A stretch of 64,000 bases of DNA, taken from Mesaphorura yosii (lineage: Eukaryota; Arthropoda; Collembola; Poduromorpha; Tullbergiidae). Below, piece after piece: positions 25,631 through 35,133 of this stretch. How positions within the stretch are numbered: the first letter of the stretch is position 1; each line of letters starts with the position of its first letter. The notes under the pieces were generated by a model. That model was not told the origin of the DNA. It searched no databases and saw only the letters and a list, made by a program, of their open reading frames with translations. Made by a program: the position numbers and the translations under genes. The stretch lies in NCBI GenBank assembly GCA_009869945.1, contig WIXG01000060.1, forward strand, positions 62,001 to 126,000, written 5' to 3'.

Positions 25631-28600
25631 CTAGCTATTGAAGGTAGTTGTTTCAGAGGGCGGAGGAATTCCAGGTCGTATCGTGAGGTCACCGAACTGA
25701 ATTGAGTTCGAATTCATATTCATGGTTGTGTCCATCGCTATCAAATCAGACTCCGCCAGCAACGACGAACCGTCACGGGCCTCAGCTACAGTTTCATAAA
25801 GATCAGTGTTATTAGTCGTTAGTGAACTCGTGTATGCCACTGTCGTGGGCGTGATTGCACTGGAACTGAAGTTGTTTGACTTGGTAGGACTTGGACTTGT
25901 CTGAGGATTAGATGGTAATGACGAAAAGGAGGAGTACTGTAGTGGTAGTGACAGAGACCGCATAAGCGTGGATGCTTCTGGAATGAATGGGTACGAATTG
26001 AGGATTGGACTACTGATCCTTGACGTCAGAGGTGGAGGCTCGGACCGCGAAGATTCCAAATACCAATTTGGTCGCGTGAGAATGGTGTTGCTGTTCATCA
26101 GTTGGCTACCTCTGAGAGCTGGAGTTGGTGTTGGGCTTGTCATGCCCCCGGGCTTTAATACTTGGTGTTGGTGTTGGTGCGGGCAGGCTGGTATACTTAG
26201 GTTCATCTTATCACTAGATAACGGACTGTGGCTGTTGTTTGGCGTCAGCAATTTCTTGTGTCCCACCAACGGTGGTAGCGGCAGGGTGTTTGAGAAAGAT
26301 GACGTAAGAATTGACAAGGGTGAAGAAGACGGAAGATAATGCGGAAAGTAATATGATGAGGGAGAGAACAGTGAGCGAGGTAGCGAACCAAAAATCACTG
26401 ACTCCATTCTTGCCTTTTCCATTTTGATTTTTTCCGCTTCTTGCCGAAGTAGCTCGTGGTTGAATAGAAACACAAAGCTGAGCAGTGATACCTAATCAGA
26501 GATAAAGGCATGTAGTGAGTAATGATGTATCAGCACCTCCAATGACAATTTGAAGAGATCTTACTTCTATGACTGAATGATCCCTTAAAGCACCAAGTGT
26601 ATTTGGATACAGCGGCTTGCCATCCACATAAATTGTGTGCTTGCCCTGGTTCAAAATGACGAATTCGCCATTCTCTCTCAAAGAGATAATACCCTGTTTC
26701 CTCGAAATTTTGTAAACCGAGCCCTCCAACGTTAAGTCAGCATCGACCTTCCTGTCGTCGTCATTGCTTTCTGTTCGTCGTCCAAATGTAATCTAAATTG
26801 AAAGAGTTTAATAGCACGAATCTCAATCAATGGCTTTTACGGTACTGACTGCTGGCTTGGACCTCACCTCCTTATCTCTCATGAAGTACCTCACATTCTT
26901 TCCTCTTAACATTGCGTATGAGTCTTTTTCGAAAACTGGAGGAATTCCTGGAATCGACTTTTCAGCCGCGATCTGCCAATGGAAGAGTTCTCGCTCCAAA
27001 CGGCGAATTTTCATCCTCAACATTCTAGCAAGAAAACATAAACATGGACTTATGAAAAGTGAAGACAATAAAAAAGAAACTGATACCAGAAAAAATACGA
27101 GTTATATTTTAAAATTCAAGCCGCTTTCTGTGTAGAGTTACCTCTTTTGAATTAACTTCTCTTGGAGCACGGCATCGTCAATATATGGTGGAGGATATAT
27201 ATCACAATCGTTCACAGTCCCTTCAAAATCTTCGAAATTGTGCTGCTCGAAATAATGCCTCACTGACCGAAGAAAGAACAAGCAGCCATTTAATTTTTTA
27301 ATGATATGCTCCGACCACCAACAAGCCTTTGCCTTCAGATCATTAATTTCATTAATGCCTTACCGTCTTGATCACAAAGTAAGTGAAAGTCTCTCAGATG
27401 CATCCACTGCCTGGTTAATTGCTGAGGTGTTCTCCACTTCAGGAATACGAGGGGATTCTCATTGAGTAATTTCTTCATCACTGGTATTAACTGCTTGGAG
27501 TCGGAGCTCTGTGAAAAGCATCTCATGCGATTAATAAAAACTTAGACTCAATTTTTTTTACCATTAAAAGCACTTACACTAGGAATTTCTTGAAGCAGGG
27601 CATTCTCCTTGGCACTGAACAATGCTTTTGAACAAATGTCATACTTCAGTCTTCCAGGAAGGTTACGGATTGCATTTTGTGAGACTTTGCACATTGCTTC
27701 ATCAAACACCAAGTAGTCCCATCTCGACTCAATCTCTTCCAGCGAGTAGTAACTCGAAAATTTAGTTCCCAAAAGCACCTCGCGAAGATCGTTTGTCTAA
27801 ACAAGATGCACATGCGGTAAGAAGTAAAAAATTGAAACATCGTCACCATCGACAAAAATGTGAGAATAACTTTTACCTGCAAGACATTCATAATCAAACG
27901 CAGATCATCGGTCGGCCTCCAAACTGAATCCATTGCATCCAGTCTTTCTGACGCATCTTCCTGACTACTCAACAAACTTTCAGCGTCACTCTCCTCCGCC
28001 CGACTCCAAGGGGTTATGTAATAATCCGAAGAGTACTTGTGCGAAGAGTGACGATCATGGCGATTATGACGATCCTCATGATATTTCCGATGTTTATGTT
28101 TATGGATGCCTTTCATGCGGACTCTTGGTATTGAATGGTCACCACCGGATAAGTATTTGGTTAAAAACTTCTTCTTATCCTTCTTCTTCATGTAATCCAA
28201 ATCGCCGAGATCAAATCCAGTTCCAAAGCGCTTGTTCTTTCGCTTGATGTATCTTCTTTTTCCCGTCCTCGGGTCAATATTGGGATTCTTATCAGGTCCT
28301 CTTTCACCCCTTCTTTTTTTGGCGCCTGCAACAGGTACTGATGGGGTTGCATTGAAGCCATCTCCGAAGGGTGGGGATTCGACCAGAACAGGCTGTCCAG
28401 TTGTAATACCCTTTATTCGAACAATGGGAGTCGCCGGTTTCGATGGATCTCTTGGCGACGATGCTTGCGCTTGACTGTGACTCGGGGATGGTGACTGAAA
28501 AGGTACATGTTTAGGTGAAGTGAGAGAAGTTTGCGGATGAGGTGAGTTGAAACCGTCAAGATTGGTGCAATCAGTGGGTGGTAGTGGTAGCTCTACTGGA

Positions 28601-29043
28601 AAATCTACAGCAGCTTCTGCTGACTGTGCAGAACTCAATGGTTCAGCGTCCTCTACGTGCTCTGAGGCAGAGGAAGCTTGATCATTGGGCTGTGCTTGAG
28701 GTGGAAGCCTAGGAAGCACAACTTGAGGCTGTGACTGCGAAGCAAATGCTGAAGACAGTGAAAATACCGAGTTGGCATTGGTTGTTTTTTCTTTTGAAGC
28801 CCCGGCGGTTTTGGGTTCCCATTTCAATGAAGTTTCTTGGGGGACCGGCCGTGTAAGCTTTGGTACAATCGAGATTGGCATGCGCTCTAGATTTACGTGA
28901 GGTTGCTGGTGAGATGGAGAGGAGTTGGCCTTGGCTGGAATGGTCGTGCTGCCCGTTGTCGGCACGGATGCCGGACTGAGTTCCTTTTCTTCTGGTGGCT
29001 TTTCATTTTGGTTCGACATCATGCAGCCTCGATGTTTGCACAT
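25631..29043 (-). CDS. MCRS1: Microspherule protein 1 (FHA-domain chromatin protein)
   Basis: Predicted coding exons on the minus strand are 29043-27877, 27796-27578, 27508-27364, 27262-27142, 27024-26868, 26792-26565 and 26491-25631, giving 965 aa. Residues 1-330 are Ser/Pro/Gln-rich; a His/Lys/Arg-rich stretch precedes the family start WRPTDDLRLIMNVLQ, which ends exon 1. The conserved MCRS domain follows (LLGTKFSSYYSLEEIESRW, SKALFSAKENALL), then LERELFHWQ, the LRGKNVRYFMRDKE segment and the FHA domain (about 600-700), with SRKQGIISLRENGEF and YVDGKP. Vertebrate MCRS1 is a subunit of the INO80 and NSL complexes and acts at spindle minus ends; human MCRS1 is about 460 aa. The N-terminal and Ser/Pro/Thr-rich C-terminal (about 715-965) extensions are unusual. 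The first ATG is at 29,043; a second Met pair nine residues on is an alternative start. Confidence 0.9.
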
Positions 29044-29054
29044 CAATGCCTCCT

Positions 29055-29119
29055 CTGTGGGTAGGAAACCATGGATTAATGATAGCCATCACAAGCATAA
29101 AGGAGCCAGGAATTCTTAC
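29055..29119 (-). other. Probable 5' UTR intron of MCRS1
   Basis: On the minus strand a GTAAGA donor begins at 29,119 and a pyrimidine-rich ACCCACAG acceptor ends at 29,055, twelve bases before the first ATG. After splicing, the upstream sequence has an in-frame stop, which supports the chosen start. Confidence 0.55.
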
Positions 29120-29129
29120 TTGTGTCGTT

Positions 29130-29842
29130 GATTTGCTAGGATTAGAATACTGACATTCATGAATGGATGTGGCATTTCACCTCACCGGACACGCCGCCAT
29201 CACCTTCCTCTCTCTGAAGGCTAATCCAGCGCCAAAGACCTTTAAAATATTAGCGTGTATAACCTGCAAAACGAAAGTGACTTTTATTCTCTTTCCTGTT
29301 TCAGGGTTTCAGAACTCGACTAGATTGCTTTAACATCGAGCGAATGCTGATATTTTGCTGACTTACCTGCGCCTCCAGCTCCAGTTGAAGCGCGTAACGG
29401 GAACTTCCTTCTTGTTATGAAATTCCGATTTTTGTTGCGTAATTCTGTCTCGGGTTTTTGCTCTTTCGGTTTCTTTACCGTCGTGCTCACTTCTCAATTG
29501 ATGTGAAGGCGTTGAGTAATAAACCAATACTGAACAAAAGCAGTATTCGAATTCTCGTGCGCGTTTTTGCCATGGCCTGCCTGCCCAAGCCTGAAGCCTT
29601 TAGCAAGTACGATTTTATGTAGTTTTACGACTCTCAGAGAGTGCGTGCTTGAGTTCACTACCAAGTCGATGAAATATTTGGCTTTGAGCAATACTTTCCC
29701 TTTAAAACACACAGCAAGAATCTCCCCTTTTGGTTGTTGGACTAAAAAATTAGGAAGGGGAATTCTTTCGATTATTGTGTACCACTTCTGCACACAAGAA
29801 ATCAATTTCCAGCATCAGAGTACGCGTTCGACAATTTAATTG
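29130..29842. promoter_or_regulatory. Shared upstream region between divergent MCRS1 and zinc-finger gene
   Basis: The two genes are transcribed away from each other from this interval. I see no TATA box well placed for either, so both may be TATA-less. A GTAAGT donor for a leading non-coding exon of the zinc-finger gene starts at 29,844. The exact start sites cannot be read from sequence. Confidence 0.4.
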
Positions 29843-29922
29843 GGTAAGTTTAATTACCAGTGCACTAGTTAACACTGATAGCGTTAAGTAATTCAATTTT
29901 TGGTTGTATTTCGTTTTTACAG

Positions 29923-30087
29923 CGCAGCGCAGCTGGGCTGGAAAGTGGCACACGGATCATACGTCGAAAATGAATTTATCTATCTTCGAAACATGGAGGC
30001 TACTAATCCAAGCCAATTGGAGCTGATTGGCCGGAAGTTTTTGCATTTCTTAAGCGTCCTTTTACACCCAGCAGGCATCCATTAGTG
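29923..30087 (+). other. Probable 5' UTR exon of the zinc-finger gene, with upstream ORF
   Basis: A good acceptor (TTTTTACAG) ends at 29,922 and a GTAAGG donor starts at 30,088. The exon holds an ATG at 29,994 that opens a 30-codon frame ending with TAG two bases before the donor, so it would act as an upstream ORF. The next acceptor ends at 30,182, and the main ATG is 22 bases further on. Confidence 0.45.
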
Positions 30088-30204
30088 GTAAGGTCGATTT
30101 AACTTGAGCATACATGCCTTGGTTATGGGTTCAGTGACATGGCATGGCATGTTTGATGAGCTAATTTTGGCATTTTGTGCAGCTCAGCTGTACAAGACGC
30201 CACT

Positions 30205-33103
30205 ATGGAATCAGACTCAGCGAATGGCCTTTTGGCATGCCCCATTTGTGGGGTATCCAACAGCCAGACAACGTATTCTTCACATCTAGAAACTCACTCG
30301 AAACAGGCGCTGATCGAGATGTTGCTCCAGCAGCAGGAAGCTCTTCAGCACGGGAAACCCGGGACAAGCAAAACTGAAGGGTCTATTCATAGTGGCAGGA
30401 GGTCACCCTCAAAGAAACACTGTTCGTTAATTTCACCAAACAAACCAGGAAGTACACGAAGACACTACAGCTCTGGAAATCATCTACATCATCCTACTGT
30501 TCATGTCCATGAACCGCATTTCACGACGTTGACTGGCACCAATTTTAGTAGCCAAGAAGTATTACACGACCAAGAGGATCAGATTCATCCCGTGGAAAAC
30601 ATAGAGACTATTGAGCAAGTACACGGTGACAATGACACCGTCATCTTGTATCAGCTCGAGCTGCAGGATGTTGATTTGCACCGTGAAAATAATCAAGCGA
30701 TACCATTCACTACTATTCAGCCGGCCCAGGACCCTTTAAGGCTTGACGACGACGAGCAGGCTTATCTGGATGGTCAAAATAAAAGGGCTTCGCTGAACGC
30801 GCTACAGAAGACGAAAGAGCCCTCCACGTCTACCGTAAGTTCGCCTGTTCGTAGAAACTAATTTTGAATATTGATACAATTCTGGAATAAATTCTAGGCA
30901 CGAAATCCAGCATCTCGTTCTGGGAAAAGATGGGTGTTTGCAAATGCTACCTTGACTGTCCCAGATGCATCTTCTGCGTCTGCATCCAGAAGTGGGAAGA
31001 GGACACCAGTAACCGTTGATTCAATGTCTAATGACAGAAGCAACAGTAATAATACTCACAGCCAGGGCGTCGAAGATCTCATGACTGACGAAGAAATTCC
31101 TCCGAGAGGAGAAATTTCTGAATATGAAGAGAGCAGCAGCAACACATCCTCCTTTCACTCCACTCACGATGATACTGTACGTTGGATAATTTGCAGACGT
31201 CTTCGTGATATGGTACTTTACTGAACTTCGTGTGATTGTGAATTTTTGCAGGTTGCTCAGCGCGGAAGTACCGGACCATCTCTAGGAAGCTTATTCAGCG
31301 ATGTTAGAAGATTATCACCAATCGCTTTAGACAATGAGAGTTTTAGTTCACAACAGCCGAAGAAAAGAAAGCGAAAGCCTAAGTCTCAAATCTCTCCGCT
31401 GGTATCAGCAATAAAAGCGAATCCGGATGGTCTCATCTGCTTGGACTGTCCAGAGGTTAGCTAAATTCATAACGTCAGTTAAGAGAAGGCTTTGATGCTA
31501 TTTACCGATTTTTTTCACAGTCAACATACTTCCGAAGCATTTTCGAACTAGCCCAACATCAAGCGGACGCTCATCCTGAGACCTACAAGTCATTTACTAA
31601 ACAGAGTGAAGAACACAGTATTGGCGTCAATTCAATGGGCTCACCGTGGATTCCTGTTGATCGTAAACCACTATTGATGGCCGAACCATCGGATGTGAAA
31701 GCAATTCTGGATCGGAAGAAAGCAAGAATGAATTATTCCAAAAAATATTCCTGCCTTCACTGCAACTTCGTCGGAACGCAAAAGTTGACTTTGGCAGCTC
31801 ATATGAAATCGGAGCATCCAAGTGTTAAAAACAGTTCGCTCCTGTTCGAGTGCCGGACATGTGGAAGAATTTGCAAATCCCGGCCGTCACTTGTGAAGCA
31901 CATGCTCATTCACAATGGAAAGAAGCACGAGTGTGGGTACTGTCTCAAAAGATTTACATCGAACTTCAAATTGAGAGAACATGAGCGAGTTCACACGGGA
32001 ATTTATCCCTTCAAGTGTTCTGAGTGTGACAAGCAATTCCGCACACCAAGCCTTCGAACTGTGCACATGGTAAGTGTCAGATTTTTCCTAATTCATTCTC
32101 TCTTATGTAATAGATTTGCTCATGTACGTTTGTATTGTCTAGAAAAAAGTTCATTTGGGAGAAGTTAATTTAAGGCCGAAACCGGAGTACTATTGTAAAA
32201 TATGTTGTCGGATTCTTCGGTCCAAGAAGAGCCTCACAAATCATATGCAGATTCATACGGAACAGAAAAACCAAAAATGCCCTTACTGCACAGATACTTT
32301 CCAAAAGCACCGTGTATTGGTTCGACACATTCGGAGCAATCACGACGCAACCTATGCCGCAAAGGAATCAAAGGTCGTAAGAAAAGAGCATTCAATGGAA
32401 AGGGACAACCATCTAATGCCATTATTACTTTTACAGGATTGTCCGGTGTGTTTCAAAAAGTTACATCCAAACTCAATGCGATCTCATTTGAGAATTCACA
32501 ATAATGAGAAACCCTACGCGTGTTCCATGTGTTCACTTACGTTTCGCACTTTCTCAAACCTTACCAGCCACTCGTGGAGCCATACAAATGTTGACAAACC
32601 CTTCAAATGTCCACAATGTCCAAAATCATATCTTTTCAAGAAAGTGTTGGAGGTAAGTTGGAATTATTTTCACCCATCTCATCTGAGCGGGGCTATATAA
32701 TTTAACTCTGTCTTCACTTCTACAGGCACACATGATGGTACACAAAAGACGAACTTTCCATTTTGTTTGCAATGAATGTGGCGTTAAGTGAGTGTATTTT
32801 TCTTCTCCATGTCCAAGGAATGTGAACTTTCATTAATCTATTCATGATTCCCATTTCAGGTTTACCAGCAAAGCTAACATGAAGCGCCATGTTCAAGAGC
32901 ATTACAATGCGAAGAAGTATAAGTGTAAAATTTGTGGCAAGACATTCCACCGGAATTACTATCTAGTCGAGCACGAAAGAATACACACTGGAACCAAACT
33001 ATTTGCATGTTCAATTTGTGGCAAAAACAGTTCTACCAAATCTAATCACCGAGCACACGTGAAAATTCATGACGCTCGTGAATCCGGGACTTTGGAAGGA
33101 TGA
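30205..33103 (+). CDS. C2H2 zinc-finger protein with 14 fingers
   Basis: Predicted coding exons are 30205-30834, 30898-31176, 31252-31455, 31521-32069, 32143-32376, 32437-32652, 32726-32787 and 32860-33103; the model is 805 aa. One finger lies at residues 12-31 (CPICG...HLETH). A long Ser-rich acidic linker follows, then a basic KKRKRKPK signal near residue 340 and thirteen more fingers to the C-terminus. Several fingers are split by introns: the CLDCPE finger, CSECDKQF (joined through HM/KKVH), CPQCPKSY and CNECGVK. Most linkers lack the TGEKPY consensus; HTGIYPF and HTGTKLF are the closest. It is probably a nuclear DNA-binding regulator; I do not recognise the orthologue. The 60-base intron 32377-32436 is stop-free and a multiple of three, so an 825-aa form is possible. 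The start is the first ATG after a strong acceptor. Confidence 0.85.
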
Positions 33104-33990
33104 AATTAGATATTTTATTTGATGCCAGTAGCTTGTAATTTAAGAATCCGAGTAATTGGACGATATAAGCAAAGCAGCTAAGATTAATAAGGCAGGCAGC
33201 CAATAATTATTGAGATGATGCAATAGAAGTGCACTGAACCGCTATAAACGCCCAAGTTACCTTTAGTGTACTGTTGTGATGTGTTTGTTCTTTTACTTTT
33301 ACCTTCGGTGTGAATCGTCAATTGAATTAGAAATCGTGGATCTTACCTCAGTTTTAGTTTATTGCATTACCAGTTTACAGCGTAGAGTTGGCAGAAATAT
33401 TTAGCTTTAAGCCGTGCGTGTTTCAATAGGATCTTAATTCAAGCATTTATTGTATAAAGCGGGTTTTAACTTAATGGTATTATTTTTTACTTGGTTTTTA
33501 AACGATTACTTGGTGTGTTAGGAAAATGCATTTATTAGGTTTAGAAAGTAGTTAGCGTGGATGTTTTAATCATTTGTACAACACGCGTTCTTAGCTTAGC
33601 CCAATGAATCAAGTGTAATCGTGCTCCTTGAAGATTCGTCAATAAACAAACACCCACCTCCCTTTTATGTACTTCATTTCATTTCTCGGACGCCGATTTT
33701 GTCTGGAAGCCTTGACTTGAAATTATTATGACTTGCGAGTTCCGACATCCAAGGCTTTATGAATTTCACCTGTTGACATCTGCCGACTAAGCATTTGTGT
33801 AGTGTCCGTGGATCTTGGTGACTCCTTCACCTATGTGTCAGCTTCAGTATTTTGTTTTGGCTATGAAATAGGTGCCGCTCCTTAAGTGTTAAGCAGTACT
33901 ATAATAAGTTGTCGTGTTTACTGATTTCACATTTCACTTCATCAATGCCGCGTCTAGCCTGCCGTTGTAGTCGGTGCGCCAAACGAATCA
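33104..33990. other. 3' UTR of zinc-finger gene and intergenic spacer
   Basis: No coding potential is visible. The first 540 bases are AT-rich and fit a 3' UTR ending at the signal at 33,641; the remainder leads into the next promoter. Confidence 0.5.
33641..33646 (+). terminator. Poly(A) signal of the zinc-finger gene
   Basis: A canonical AATAAA lies about 540 bases after the zinc-finger stop codon and before the promoter of the next gene. Confidence 0.55.
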
Positions 33991-33995
33991 AAAGC

Positions 33996-34033
33996 TATAA
34001 AGCGTAAGAGCGACAATGGTAAACATTTCAGTG
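33996..34033 (+). promoter_or_regulatory. TATA box plus initiator for the lipocalin-like gene
   Basis: TATAAAG starts at 33,996 and TCAGTG starts at 34,028. The distance from the first T of the TATA box to the initiator A at 34,030 is 34 bases, the usual spacing. TCAGT is a classic arthropod initiator pentamer. This gives a 5' leader of about 115 bases before the ATG at 34,145. Confidence 0.65.
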
Positions 34034-34144
34034 AGTTTTGCTGTTCACTCAGTTGCAATCACGATGCTCGGTGCTATGTCTTGGACTTAAGGCCGATCTC
34101 TTGCACATTTCGAGCAAAGTGGCACTGACGTAAGTGCGTTTATA

Positions 34145-35122
34145 ATGGTGAAGGCATCAGGCTATTGCTATTGCTTCCACATCCTTTTATCAGTGTACTT
34201 CGTCTTCGTCTGGAGCTTAGCCGTTCCAGTTCCACCATTCCCGCCTAGCGACTGGACGCTCCGGAGCATGAGTGAAGGAGGGTGCATAACTCCTCCACCA
34301 AAGGCAGCAAAATTCAATACCAATTGGGTAAGTCGAAGAATGTGCCGTGAAATGCTCAAAACTGTCCAATACACTTGTGACTCTGCATCTTTCAGCTTCT
34401 TTCAGCCTTGAAGGACGATTGGTACATTCCATTAGTCAGTAAAATGTACATTTACACCCGAGCTTCGTTTGAGAACAAAAACATTACACCCAAGTACTTG
34501 GATAATCTTTGCCTAAAGTTCAAACCTTCAGCCCCTGCCGCTATCATCGTTGGAGTCAAGCTCAATAAAACCTCAACGAATGAGACTAGAAATGGCACTA
34601 CTCCTCCTGTAAAAACGGGAGCTGCAGCTGTAGCTGCCACCGCCGCTACGAATGGAACTCAGACAAACGAAACGACCCTTCTGGGATGCCACTCGAACAA
34701 GATCGGCGAACAAAATTGTCTGCTCCAAGTACACGGAAAAGAAAAACTGGAAGGTATGAAATTCGATTTCCACTCTCCAAATCCACCCAAATTTGTCGTC
34801 TCGAAATTGATGTTGATCCCTTTGCTTCCTTGCAGAGATTGAAAGCACTACCATTTGGACGGACAACGCCAAGTTCATCCTGCTCACATTCTGCTCAGCG
34901 TCGAAGCACAAGTTGTGGGCTCTGTTGGCGAATCAGCGAAATATTTCTAGCACCGATACGAAAATTGTGCTCAGAAAGATCGAGGAATTTGGATTCAAAC
35001 GAAAGTTTGCATACCCTCTGCTATACGATAAATGTACAAGTGGAAATTATACCAAAGAAAAGAAGAGGCATTCTTGTACAACTGAGATGAAAAGAAAATT
35101 ATTCCCGGGGTTTTGTAAATAA
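34145..35122 (+). CDS. Secreted lipocalin-like glycoprotein
   Basis: Exons 34145-34327, 34396-34753 and 34836-35122 join in phase to 275 aa. Residues 1-26 form a hydrophobic signal peptide. A GGCITPPP segment and DDWYIPL could be the first lipocalin conserved region (Cys before a G-x-W-like WY). The last exon has WTDNAKFILLTFC, LWALLANQRN and IVLRKIEEFGF followed by a Cys, in the order and spacing of the C-terminal half of ApoD/Lazarillo lipocalins. Between the halves sits a Thr/Ala/Asn-rich stretch (about residues 110-150) with several N-x-S/T sites, and the C-terminus is Lys-rich. A lipocalin would carry a small hydrophobic ligand outside the cell, but the match is weak and was made by eye. 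A second AG within exon 2's acceptor region would give an immediate stop, so the first was chosen. Confidence 0.55.
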
Positions 35123-35127
35123 ATCAC

Positions 35128-35133
35128 AATAAA
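35128..35133 (+). terminator. Poly(A) signal of the lipocalin-like gene
   Basis: AATAAA starts only six bases after the stop codon; another AATAAA (35,118-35,123) overlaps the stop itself. The predicted 3' UTR is therefore very short. Confidence 0.6.

Noticed and set aside
25968-26339. Plus-strand frame opposite MCRS1
   Set aside because: It is the complement of the Ser/Pro-rich last MCRS1 exon; the minus-strand reading has clear family evidence.
28232-28474. Plus-strand frame opposite MCRS1 exon 1
   Set aside because: It is an antisense shadow of the Pro/Ser-rich MCRS1 N-terminal region.
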